Shown: piece after piece, positions 40,188 through 48,659 of the stretch
How the letters are laid out: each line of letters starts with the position of its first letter
Position numbering within the stretch: the first letter of the stretch is position 1
DNA from: Flammeovirgaceae bacterium
GTDB taxonomy: Bacteria; Bacteroidota; Bacteroidia; Cytophagales; Cyclobacteriaceae
DNA length: 64,000 nt
NCBI GenBank assembly: GCA_016709845.1
Contig: JADJMA010000023.1
Location: forward strand, 1-64,000
Direction of reading: 5' to 3'
Translations under genes and position numbers: made by a program
Notes under the pieces: model-generated
Seen by the model: the letters and a program-made list of their open reading frames with translations, nothing else
The model's database searches: none
Told to the model about the DNA's origin: nothing

Positions 40188-42146
40188 TCATTTACTTTAA
40201 CATCTTTAATTTTTGTTGGTAACCAAACCTGCATTTCGTTTTGCCCGCGGTTTGCCCACGCATAGTAGGGGATAGCCGTAATTTTTTTAATCTCTGTTTT
40301 CACGGATAACCCATCGGGTTCAACCTGAACGGTTGGGGCTTCAAATTGAATGGTTGTTATTCCTTCCAGTAAATCCTTTTGAAAGCTGGGTTGAAAGCTG
40401 ATCTGCTCGGGCAAGATTACATTCCACGCCTTACCATTATTGTCGGCACCTTCAACACAATAAACCAACGGACCTCGTTGTAAGGCCACACGACCTTCGT
40501 CTTGCTTAACTTCGGGTCGTGATACAATTCTTTTACCTCCATGGGTAGATTCAATTCCAATACATCGCCTTTTTCCAATCGCGCTCAATAACCGCGTATC
40601 CATTCTCCATTTTGTAAGCGACTGATTTCCCGTTGAGTGATAACGTAAAATCAGTTTTGGATTTATCTTCAAACACAAACAAGTCTCCGGGTACGGCTTC
40701 TCCTTGTATCCAACCTGGAATACGCACATGCATAGCGAACTTGGTTTTGTTTTTGGGTTCAATAGTCAGCTTAATCTTGCCATCCCACGGGTAATTCGTT
40801 TGCTGCGTCAATAAAACTTCGGTCTTACCAATTTTAGTAGTTGTGTTGCTTCCAACAAAAAGATTCACCCAAATTCCCTGATTGGAAAACCCATAGATAT
40901 AATTCCCTAAGGAAGAAACGAGGCGCGCAATATTGGCTGGGCAACAGGCCGTACCAAACCATTCTCTTCGAGCGTGTTGTCCATCAGAAGCTAATGGATT
41001 GCCATAGAAGAATCGATCCCCGGATAAAGAAAGTCCATCTCGGGCGCCATTGTATAGGCTTCGTTCCAGTACATCAATAAATTTGCTGTCACCCGTCATC
41101 AAATTCATACGTTGATTCCAAAATACCATCCCCACCGAGGCACAGGTTTCACAATAGGCCCGCTCATTAGGTAGGTCATAATCTTTACTAAATCCTTCGT
41201 TGTTTCCAGATGATCCAATGCCTCCGGTTATATACATGTTTCGGTACACCACATCTTCCCAAACTGTTTTCATGGCATTCATATATCCTTCATCTCCGGT
41301 AAGTGCTGCGACATCAGCCGCACCGGTATATAAATACATAGCGCGCACGGCATGGCCAGTGATTTCTTTTTGTTCGCGCACCGGCACGGCATCTTGTGCA
41401 TAGGCTGTGTCTTTCCATTCAGTCCATATAACCTTTCGCGTATTTATGACCACGCTCTTCCAATAGCCAGTAGGCAAGGGTCAAGTACTTTTTATCCTGC
41501 GTTGTGTTGTAAGTTTTACTAACGCAAGTTCAAGCTCCTGGTGTCCCGTAACCCAGTGCCTTTTACCGGGTTCAGGACCGAAGAGGGAATCAAAATGGTT
41601 GGCAAATTTTATAGCAACGTCCAATAGTTTTCGTTTGCCGGTTACCTGATAATACGCAACGGCTGCTTCAATCAGATGCCCTCCATTATAGTCTTCGTGC
41701 ATGCTCATATCACTCCAGCGTTCATCCAATCTTCCTAACGAATAATATGTGTTGATGTAACCATCGGGTAATTGTGCTGCTGCAATTTTATCGATCCATT
41801 CATCGGCTTTCTTTTCCAGTTCCGGATTCGGATGATTTTTTAAAGAATAGGCGATGGCTTCCAGGGCTTTGAATACATCGGAATCGTCATAGAAGATACC
41901 TTCGTGTTTTTCATTTTTTCCTCGGGCTACCTTTTCGAAATTTCGAATGCGTGGTGTTTTAACCTCGGTTTGATATACGCATGCTTGTAACGTAGTAGTG
42001 GCCACTTTATCCAATGTTGGCTTCCAGAAAGCATCATTGATTGTTACCTGCGAAAAGTTGATTGGTTCGAATTGGCGGCTGGGAGTTTGAGCTCTAAGAG
42101 TATTGAACACCAGATCAAACAGCAAAAGTGCAACAAGTTTTTTCAT
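40181..42146 (-). CDS. GH127 beta-L-arabinofuranosidase (frameshifted)
   Basis: About 650 aa. The first piece (41481-42146) has a signal peptide (MKKLVALLLFDLVFNTLRAQ), INFSQVTINDAFWKP, and the alpha/alpha-barrel motifs YSLKNHPNPELEKKADEWID and HEDYNGGHLIEAAVAYYQ. Two compensating frame changes (near 41515 and 41440) hide the expected YNTTQDKKYLTLAYWLLEE. The second piece has GHAVRAMYLYTGAADVAAL and the zinc/catalytic set: CETCAS (Glu and Cys) and CCPANIARL (two Cys), equivalent to Glu338, Cys340, Cys417 and Cys418 of HypBA1. The third piece has VALQRGPLVYCVEG. The enzyme cuts beta-L-arabinofuranosyl residues from plant cell wall glycans. Confidence 0.88.
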
Positions 42147-42190
42147 AAGGAAGTATATAATGAGTCGAAGATAAGAATTCTCGCTAGGAA

Positions 42191-42244
42191 GGAGAAAAAA
42201 GTGGGCACTCCCGATTCCCGATAGCTATCTGGAGAGCTATGGGC
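42191..42244 (-). terminator. Degenerate palindromic terminator behind the GIY-YIG gene
   Basis: On the minus strand the stretch beyond the GIY-YIG stop reads GATAGCTATCGGGA followed by GTGCCCACTTTTTTCTCC: a hairpin and T run. TCCCGATAGCTATC at 42216-42229 and GAGAGCTATGGGC (ending at 42244) match the ends of the 85-bp repeat units at 42671-42855, and the flank GAAAAAAGTGGGC matches the flank of the palindrome at 42564. Confidence 0.6.
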
Positions 42245-42247
42245 ATC

Positions 42248-42544
42248 TTATGTATTTGAATACCTGTCTCTTAATTTAGATATCATCTCAGGGTATATTT
42301 TAAGATTAAGGATATAATTACTGCTCTTCATTCTTTTGATATGTGCTTCAATTTTTTTCGCTTGACTAACTGATTCACACTTGATTAAAAGAAATTCTTC
42401 CCAGTCATTACTAGCCGCAGTAAATTTAGAAGAACCATATGCACCAGTATTGTGCTCGATTAGTCTTTCAGGAAATGAAGCAGTACTGCCAACATAAAAC
42501 TTGTTAAGTTTCTTGCTGAAGATGATGTAGCAGTATGATTCCAA
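42248..42544 (-). CDS. Small GIY-YIG nuclease-domain protein
   Basis: 98 aa, intact. The domain opens MESYCYIIFSKKLNKFYVGS (the GIY...YIG strand pair as CYII and FYVGST), with the conserved Arg in FPERLIEHN, His, and Glu in SQAKKIEAHIKRM (catalytic Glu). The length is that of the URI-like stand-alone GIY-YIG proteins, which are frequent in Bacteroidota and have unknown targets. It sits between two related palindromic terminators, directly behind a tRNA gene, which suggests a mobile or repeat-associated gene. Confidence 0.85.
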   Translation of the reverse strand: MESYCYIIFSKKLNKFYVGSTASFPERLIEHNTGAYGSSKFTAASNDWEEFLLIKCESVSQAKKIEAHIKRMKSSNYILNLKIYPEMISKLRDRYSNT

Positions 42545-42563
42545 GGTGGAGAGGAAAAAAAGT

Positions 42564-42593
42564 GTGCCCTCCCGATAGCTATCGGGAGGGCAC
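42564..42593 (-). terminator. Perfect 30-bp palindrome, terminator of the tRNA gene
   Basis: From GTGCCCTCCC at 42564 to GGGAGGGCAC at 42593 the sequence is a perfect 30-bp palindrome centred on the AGCT of CGATAGCTATCG. On the minus strand it is followed by ACTTTTTTTCC, giving an intrinsic terminator 15 bp behind the tRNA 3' end and 20 bp ahead of the GIY-YIG ATG. Its inner 20 bp recur exactly at 42736-42755 and 42821-42840. Confidence 0.85.
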
Positions 42594-42608
42594 GATCACT
42601 AAAATGAG

Positions 42609-42682
42609 TGGGCCCAGCTGGGCACGATCCAGCGACCCCTTGATTATGAGTCAAGTGCTCTAACCAGCTGAGCTATGGGCCC
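42609..42682 (-). tRNA. tRNA with anticodon CAT (elongator Met)
   Basis: 74 nt on the minus strand; CCA is not encoded. Acceptor GGGCCCA pairs with TGGGCCC, discriminator A; D-arm GCTC/GAGC with the loop AGCTGGTTA; anticodon stem CTTGA/TCAAG with loop CTCATAA; T-stem GCTGG/CCAGC. The G1-C72 pair excludes initiator tRNA. A tRNA-Ile with modified CAT cannot be ruled out but the overall shape favours Met. The T-loop is ATCGTGC instead of the usual TTCGAnC, see findings. Confidence 0.9.
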
Positions 42683-42855
42683 TCTTCAATATTTTAAAAC
42701 TCCGATCCGTTTTTCGGAGAGTAAAGTGCTCTAACCTCCCGATAGCTATCGGGAGAGCTATGGGCCCTCTTCAATATTTTAAAACTCCGATCCGTTTTTC
42801 GGAGAGTAAAGTGCTCTAACCTCCCGATAGCTATCGGGAGAGCTATGGGCCCTCT
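42671..42855. repeat. 85-bp exact tandem duplication carrying tRNA 5' halves
   Basis: Unit 1 is 42671-42755 and unit 2 is 42756-42840, identical over all 85 bp; 42841-42855 begins a third. Each unit starts with AGCTATGGGCCC (the tRNA 5' end), continues with TCTTCAATATTTTAAAAC and a CTCCGA...TCGGAG hairpin, then GTAAAGTGCTCTAAC (tRNA D-arm to anticodon arm, one mismatch), and ends with a 20-bp perfect palindrome (42736-42755, 42821-42840). The palindrome stands exactly where the real tRNA has CAGCTG. Confidence 0.9.
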
Positions 42856-42871
42856 TTATTTGATAACTAAC

Positions 42872-42879
42872 TATATTTG
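42872..42879 (+). promoter_or_regulatory. -7 box TATATTTG ahead of the HAD-M50 operon
   Basis: TATATTTG fits the Bacteroidota TAnnTTTG box. It lies about 60 bp before the TTG start at 42940, beyond the tandem repeat. A -33 TTTG is found only at too short a distance. Confidence 0.4.
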
Positions 42880-42939
42880 AAGTCGGTTATTAATTGGGAG
42901 TGCAATTTTACATATTTGAACGGTAATACACAATTTGTT

Positions 42940-43560
42940 TTGGGGCTCAAAGGAATTAAAAATGTCATTTTCGATTTAGGTGGAGTAATAATCAACCTCT
43001 CTGTTGAAAAAACGCATCAGGCATTTGCCTCGCTTAGCGGAATGCCGGTGGAGGAAATTAAATCGATAGTTCACCAAGGTACTTATTTTCATGATTATGA
43101 GAGAGGGTTAATCTCTGATGCGGAATTCAGAATGCACTTACGCCAATCGTTAACCGTACAAGTATCAGATGCCCAGTTGGATGCCGCCTGGAATGCTATG
43201 TTACTGGATATCCCCATGGAGCGGATTAATTTATTGGTACGTTTGAAGGAAAAATTTTCTATTTATCTGCTTAGCAACACCAACAATATTCACCTGCAAT
43301 GTTTTAATGGAATAATAAAAAATCTTACGGGCCATTCGACTATTGATAACTATTTCCATAAGGCGTACTATTCGCATTTGCTTAAATTAAGCAAACCCGA
43401 TGTAGCCATTTATAACCATGTGCTTTTGCAGAATGGTTTGAAGCCGGAATCGACACTGTTTTTAGACGACAATAAAGATAACCTGACGGGTGCAGGCAAG
43501 GCTGGCATTAAAACGTTTCATGTTCAACATCCCGATCAGATTTTTTCACTTTTCCTATGA
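42940..43560 (+). CDS. HAD-superfamily phosphatase (subfamily IA)
   Basis: About 206 aa from the TTG at 42940 (GLKGIKNVIFDLGGVI); residues before it look like leader. Motif I is FDLGGVI (nucleophile Asp; the usual second Asp is Gly, as in the YihX/epoxide-hydrolase-like branch), motif II is YLLSNTN, motif III Lys is in LSKPDVAIY, and motif IV is LFLDDNKDN. The helical cap contains DYERGLISDAEF. The stop overlaps the M50 protease start by 4 bp (ATGA). The substrate is probably a small sugar or nucleoside phosphate. Confidence 0.85.
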   Translation: MGLKGIKNVIFDLGGVIINLSVEKTHQAFASLSGMPVEEIKSIVHQGTYFHDYERGLISDAEFRMHLRQSLTVQVSDAQLDAAWNAMLLDIPMERINLLVRLKEKFSIYLLSNTNNIHLQCFNGIIKNLTGHSTIDNYFHKAYYSHLLKLSKPDVAIYNHVLLQNGLKPESTLFLDDNKDNLTGAGKAGIKTFHVQHPDQIFSLFL

Positions 43561-44715
43561 ATCCGAAACTCAAAACCGCACTCATTCATTCCGCTCTGTT
43601 TATCGTAACCTTCATCACCACTACGTTGGCGGGGGCCGAATGGACGCATGGTAAATCGGTTTTGGTTAGTGGGTTTACCTGGCAGGATTTTTATTCTGGT
43701 CTTCCGTATTCAATTTGTTTCTTAAGTATTCTCACTGCCCACGAGTTTGGACACTACTTTACGGCTGTCTATCACCGGGTTCGTACTTCATTGCCCTACT
43801 ACATTCCCTTGCCACCCATTCCTTTAATGTTAGGTACATTAGGTGCGTTGATCAGGCAAAAGCAACGGGTAAACTCAACACGCGAAAATTTTGACATTGG
43901 TATTGCGGGTCCGCTGGCCGGCTTTGTTGTCGCACTAGGCTTTCTGTTTTATGGGTTCACCCATCTGCCACCTCCCGAATTCATTTTCTCAATTCATCCT
44001 GAGTATGAACAATTCGGCCTTAACTACGCCAACTTTGTTTATGAACCGGGATTCTTACCCGAAGGATCGGTGAACATATCCCTTGGAAAAAATTTATTGT
44101 TTCTTTTCTTCGAAAAGTATGTGGCTGATCCGGCCCTGCTTCCTAATATTCATGAGATCATTCATTACCCGTTTTTGTTTGCCGGATTTTTATCCTTGAT
44201 TTTCACCAGCATAAATCTATTTCCCATCGGCCAATTAGATGGCGGGCATGTTCTTTATGGATTGGTGGGGCACACGTGGCATAAAAAGAATTGCATCTGT
44301 TGTTTTTCTTGCCTTCTTATTCTATGCTGGCCTCGGGTATGTTCATCCTAAAGATGGTATGGACGTTCTCCTCTATAAAATTCCGTTATTCATAGGCTTT
44401 CTATATCTGGCTATGCGCGGTTTGGGCTTATCCAATCGCGATACCTGGATGTATGCCTTAGCGTTATTTGCTATACAATATCTTATCGTTACGGTTTTTC
44501 CTTCCGTGCGAGGTTATTCAGGCTGGTTGCTTTTTGCCTTTATTATTGGACGGTTTATTGGTATCCAGCATCCACCATCCGAAAACGAAGAGCCGTTAAA
44601 TCAAACCCGGAAAATTTTAGGTTGGATCGCATTGGCCATACTGATAATTTGTTTCTCACCCAATCCACTTGAACTTGTTGAAATTGTGGGGGGTGCGGCT
44701 GTGCAGAATAGTTAG
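43557..44715 (+). CDS. M50-family site-2-type metalloprotease (one frameshift)
   Basis: About 385 aa in two pieces. Zinc motif HEFGH (residues 62-66) in the second helix, then the IPLPPIPLMLGTLGA loop, IGIAGPLAGFVVALG, and LFPIGQLDGGHVLYGL (third zinc ligand, Asp). A frame change near 44275 leads into the last helices (IASVVFLAFLFYAGLGYV, YLIVTVFPSVRGYSGWLL). The plan is that of the plant EGY/Bacteroidota membrane protease group with no PDZ domain. It could cleave membrane-bound regulators. Its stop and that of the T9SS protein are 7 bp apart. Confidence 0.86.
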
Positions 44716-44722
44716 ACAGGTT

Positions 44723-46642
44723 TTACTGAACAACAATCTTTGTGCTTTTCCAGTAGCTGTTGTGTAACGTGCGCAACAGGTATAGCCCTTTTGCAGGATT
44801 AAGTATCGAAATGCGGGTGGCATCATTCACTCTTTCTGTTTCAATAGAAACTATTCTACCCATCATATCAAATAGTTTTACGTCATCGGCAACGATTGAA
44901 GTATAAAATACACCGTTGCCGGGATTTGGATAGACGGATACATCAGGCTGTTCAATCACATTGGATATGGTACCACCATTCCCCTTACCAAAAATAGGCC
45001 GGATCATTAAACTCCCTTTTAACAAATTGTTCTGTTCCCAGGTACCATTAATGTTTGAATAGATTCGATCACTCGAATCGGTGTTTTTATCTAGGCCTAC
45101 TGCAATAATGGCTGAAGAAGTTTGTTCCCATCCAATATAAAATTTGTCATTTACACCAATGGGTTCTGTAAGGGGAATGCGCCAGAATTTGTTTTGTGCA
45201 TTTCGCTGAATCGGAATATTGCCCTGAAGTAAAATGTCGGAGAAACTGTTGGTAAGTGCTTTTAGAATTTTAAATTGAATAATCTGGTTTGAGTCGTCAC
45301 CAAAGCGAGGAAAGTAAATATCAACAGCTACTAATGTATCCGAGGCATCCGTTCTCATTTGAAATTCATAGGCAAGTTGTGCACCGGGTTGATTCAGCCC
45401 CGCACCATACTCCGCTTTTCCATCATCGTAGGCATAAAAATTTGATAAGATATAACTGGCGCTAACACTGTCGTTATTTTTAAAAACGATGGGATTAAAT
45501 ACATCAAAATCATAATCTCCTTCGGTAGCTGTCTTTATTTTATCATCTCCGGTATCGAATGCAACCGTTAACTTAATATGAATAGAATCAGCTGTTGCAT
45601 CGAGTGTCAAAGGATCTGGAATTGTTTGCAGGGTTACTGTACGATTTTGTTTGAAGGTAAGTTCACTTCCTATGTTAACATTATTGTCTAGGGGGGTGGT
45701 GAGTACTATGGGTGGATCAGTACTTTTAACTGTATTGATGATTGCCTCCGAGCTATAACTTACCGGTTGTCCATTTCCAGCCACCTGATCTTGCCTTAAA
45801 TTGGTGATGGATAGGGAAGGTTGGGTTAAGTTAGCAGTCGTGTTCGAAAAAAAATGTTTAATAGGCATGGCCTTATAGTCTGTAAACAGCAGGGTTAGTG
45901 GCGTGCTTATAGTACGATCTGGAAATAATGGAAACACCGGACTGGTTTGTGATTTTCCGTTGTTGATGTAGATATAATCCAGATGCCAGGTGTCATAGGG
46001 GCCTGATAAACGGGCAAAATTTTGAAATCGGAATTGAAAGTTGTCAAAAAAATACTTACTGTCAGTAATGGGAATAGTAACAGCAACAAATTGATCGCTC
46101 GCAAAAGTACCATCGTTATCTATTGACCAGACCTCATCCCACTTGTTCGTAGAATTTTTAAATGACAACGAAAACTTATCACCCGGATCGGGGGCTTCGC
46201 CATTTCCTTTAAACTCATAGAAGAATGTAATAGCGATGTTAGCTTGTTGGGCCGCGGCCACCAGATCCATTCGTATGGGTGCCGAAATTAATTTATCTGC
46301 ATAGCCTTTCGCTAGAATATCATTTACATTATAGGGTCTCCCTAAGGAATCCAGTCCATCGAACGTAGCAACATTGAGGGAAGGCGGATTGATGCCCATA
46401 CCTTCATTAACCCACACCGATTGCCCGTATTGCCAAAGCGTGGAGTCGGCATACCCATTGCGGATGGTTGAAAAATCATCCCAAAAGGGAAGACTTATTG
46501 GTGTGATATCCTGGGTGCGTGCGTTGTAGGTGTTGTAATTTTTGCCTGCAGTAAAATCTTTTTGCACAGGAACGATTATCAGTTGACAAAAGCCACTAAT
46601 CGAAAATGTTAAAAGCAGAATAGTGTAAACTACCTGGTTCAC
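44723..46642 (-). CDS. T9SS-exported surface protein with C-terminal sorting domain
   Basis: About 639 aa from the GTG at 46642 (NQVVYTILLLTFSISGFCQ), chosen because it puts the signal peptide at the N-terminus and avoids the 62-bp overlap of the longer frame (to 46714) with the PASTA gene. The middle has concanavalin-like and beta-sandwich repeats (PFWDDFSTIRNGYADSTLWQ, ITFFYEFKGNGEAPDPGDKF). The end is a type A sorting domain: VSVYPNPGNGVFYTS, VKLFDMMGRIVS, GLYLLRTLHNS and TKIVVQ. No catalytic motif. It is intact over nearly 2 kb. Confidence 0.82.
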   Translation of the reverse strand: MNQVVYTILLLTFSISGFCQLIIVPVQKDFTAGKNYNTYNARTQDITPISLPFWDDFSTIRNGYADSTLWQYGQSVWVNEGMGINPPSLNVATFDGLDSLGRPYNVNDILAKGYADKLISAPIRMDLVAAAQQANIAITFFYEFKGNGEAPDPGDKFSLSFKNSTNKWDEVWSIDNDGTFASDQFVAVTIPITDSKYFFDNFQFRFQNFARLSGPYDTWHLDYIYINNGKSQTSPVFPLFPDRTISTPLTLLFTDYKAMPIKHFFSNTTANLTQPSLSITNLRQDQVAGNGQPVSYSSEAIINTVKSTDPPIVLTTPLDNNVNIGSELTFKQNRTVTLQTIPDPLTLDATADSIHIKLTVAFDTGDDKIKTATEGDYDFDVFNPIVFKNNDSVSASYILSNFYAYDDGKAEYGAGLNQPGAQLAYEFQMRTDASDTLVAVDIYFPRFGDDSNQIIQFKILKALTNSFSDILLQGNIPIQRNAQNKFWRIPLTEPIGVNDKFYIGWEQTSSAIIAVGLDKNTDSSDRIYSNINGTWEQNNLLKGSLMIRPIFGKGNGGTISNVIEQPDVSVYPNPGNGVFYTSIVADDVKLFDMMGRIVSIETERVNDATRISILNPAKGLYLLRTLHNSYWKSTKIVVQ

Positions 46643-46652
46643 AGGATGGGTG

Positions 46653-47482
46653 TTAGTTGTTATTTTTGTCTGGTTCTTCACCTTCCGTTTCACCGCCTTC
46701 CTCAGGGTCAACAAAACCTTTTGGCCCTATCCACAAATCAATGGGGTCACCCACGCGTACGGAATCTCCGGCCAACGGATATTGCTTATAAACGAATGGT
46801 TCCATACCTGTAGTATCCATGCCTGCCGGGATTTGAATCGTACCCAGGTGAAGATTCCAACCCATCAATTTAAACTTCGCGGTTTCCAGTGCGTCTCCTA
46901 ACAAGTTACCGATTTTGAAATCGGCAGGTCCATTTCCATCGCCAACAACTAAATCAATGATGGCGCCTTTGGTTATGCGTGTACCGGGCTCAATTTTCTT
47001 TCCTTCATACCGCATTTCCTTTACCAAATTTCGGAAGGGACTCGGTTCATAATAAATACGACCCGCTTTAGCTCTATACTTTTTAAAACTACTTCGGCAT
47101 TGATTAATGACCGATCAACTAAGTCTGGAATAGGCAGCGTAGGTGGGGTAATGCGGTTGAGAGAAACATAGATAACCCGGTTGATTTTTACCTGCGATCC
47201 GGCCTGTGGAAATTGACGCAACACCGCCAGGGGTGGATATTCGGAAGAGTAAGCAGAATCATTAACGGCATACCGAAGATCTCGTTGAGTTAAAAATGTT
47301 TCCAGCTCCTCCAGATTCATGCCTTTAAGGTCAGGCACCGTAATCGATTCGCCATGGTTTGTAGCAGCCGGCAGATAGATATAAAAATAAACAATGGCGA
47401 TAATGAGAATCGTACCTAGTGTAATTCCAAGACTAATTAGTAAACCACTTAGCGAACTACTTTTAAAAAAACTGAACTTCAT
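46653..47482 (-). CDS. PASTA-domain membrane protein (one frameshift)
   Basis: About 275 aa. An N-terminal helix (LSGLLISLGITLGTILIIAIVY) is followed by three PASTA repeats: VPDLKGMNLEELETFLTQRD, IPDLVDRSLINAEVVLKSIE, and IGNLLGDALETAKFKLMGWN, with an acidic tail (EEGGETEGEEPDKNNN). A frame change near 47050 links the parts as GRIYYEPSPFRNLVKEM. PASTA modules bind muropeptides or beta-lactam-like ligands. There is no kinase domain. It is 3 bp from ddl, so a cell wall function is likely. Confidence 0.86.
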
Positions 47483-47485
47483 TTA

Positions 47486-48565
47486 TTAAAAGTTTAAGGC
47501 TGATTGATAATCCCGCACAATGCGTTTCGACTTTTCATATCGCTGTGTGGCTAATTGAGCCAATCGGGTAATTAACTCTGTGAATGAAATGCCCCGCTCT
47601 TTCCACATCATCGGAAACATGCTGGAGTTAGTAAAGCCGGGTATTGTATTAATTTCGTTCACGTAAACATCTCCCTTTTCAGTAAGAAATAAATCTACGC
47701 GCGAGAAATCTTCGCACCCGAGTGCCTGATAGGCGCGAATGGAAATTGATCTTATTTTCTCAGCAATGTCCGAATCCATTTTGGCTGGCACATCAATAGC
47801 AACGGCTGCACCATCTACATATTTGGCATCGAAAGTATAAAATTCGTATTTGCTGCTGATAATAATTTCTCCCGGCATAGAAGCCTGAGCGGGTGCATTA
47901 CCCAATAGGGCGCATTCAATTTCCCTTCCTGAAATAAACTCTTCAAACAAAACACAATCATCGTAGCGATAGGATTCTTTTAGAGCTTCTGTAAATTCTG
48001 CTTTCGTTTTTACTTTCGAAATGCCCACAGATGAACCCAGACTGGCCGCCTTTACCATAAAGGGCAGACCGATCTGATTGACCACCTCATCAAAGGTGTA
48101 CTGTTTTTCATCGGAGTAATAGGAATAAATGAACTTGTTTACGGGCAGTCCTGCTTCTTTGAGCAATCGTTTCGCAACCAACTTACTCATCGACATGGCC
48201 GAACCAGCTACCCCGGTACCAATCATGGGAAGATCCATCGCCTTCAGCAATCCCTGAATACTGCCATCTTCACCATCCGTTCCATGTAAAACCGGAAACA
48301 CCATATCAACAGAAAAGGATGTTCCCGACTCGGTGGTAAATGATGGATTAAGCGGATTCAATTGCAGTGATAATTTTTCTCCAGCTTCAATTTCTTTCGA
48401 AATGTCTTGTGTTTTATGCCAGGTTCCTCTCAGGGAAATGCCAATGGGTATAGGCTCAAAGAGCGCCCGATCGATATATTGAAAAATATTACGGGCCGAG
48501 TTAATAGACACTCCGTGTTCTACCGATCGGCCTCCATATAGTATGGCAATTTTCTTTTTACTCAT
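47486..48565 (-). CDS. ddl: D-alanine--D-alanine ligase
   Basis: 359 aa, intact. ATP-grasp fold with the Ddl landmarks: ILYGGRSVEHGVSINSA, FPVLHGTDGEDGSIQG, IGTGVAGSAMSMSK, KAASLGSSVGISK (phosphate loop), FEEFISGREIECALLG, VDGAAVAIDVPAK, GCEDFSRVDLFL and VNEINTIPGFTNSSMFPMMW (metal-binding and D-Ala-binding). It makes the D-Ala-D-Ala dipeptide for peptidoglycan. Co-directional with the PASTA gene behind it. Confidence 0.95.
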   Translation of the reverse strand: MSKKKIAILYGGRSVEHGVSINSARNIFQYIDRALFEPIPIGISLRGTWHKTQDISKEIEAGEKLSLQLNPLNPSFTTESGTSFSVDMVFPVLHGTDGEDGSIQGLLKAMDLPMIGTGVAGSAMSMSKLVAKRLLKEAGLPVNKFIYSYYSDEKQYTFDEVVNQIGLPFMVKAASLGSSVGISKVKTKAEFTEALKESYRYDDCVLFEEFISGREIECALLGNAPAQASMPGEIIISSKYEFYTFDAKYVDGAAVAIDVPAKMDSDIAEKIRSISIRAYQALGCEDFSRVDLFLTEKGDVYVNEINTIPGFTNSSMFPMMWKERGISFTELITRLAQLATQRYEKSKRIVRDYQSALNF

Positions 48566-48659
48566 CCGTTAAATTAATACCCCAAAGATGTTCACGTTTA
48601 ACTGGATTTCCACTATGAAAGTATGTAAAATCACATAAAATCCGACAGGATTTCTCAGA

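Noticed and set aside
42191..42855. CRISPR array at the tandem repeat
   Set aside because: Only two full units, 85 bp long and abutting without spacers, and no cas genes.
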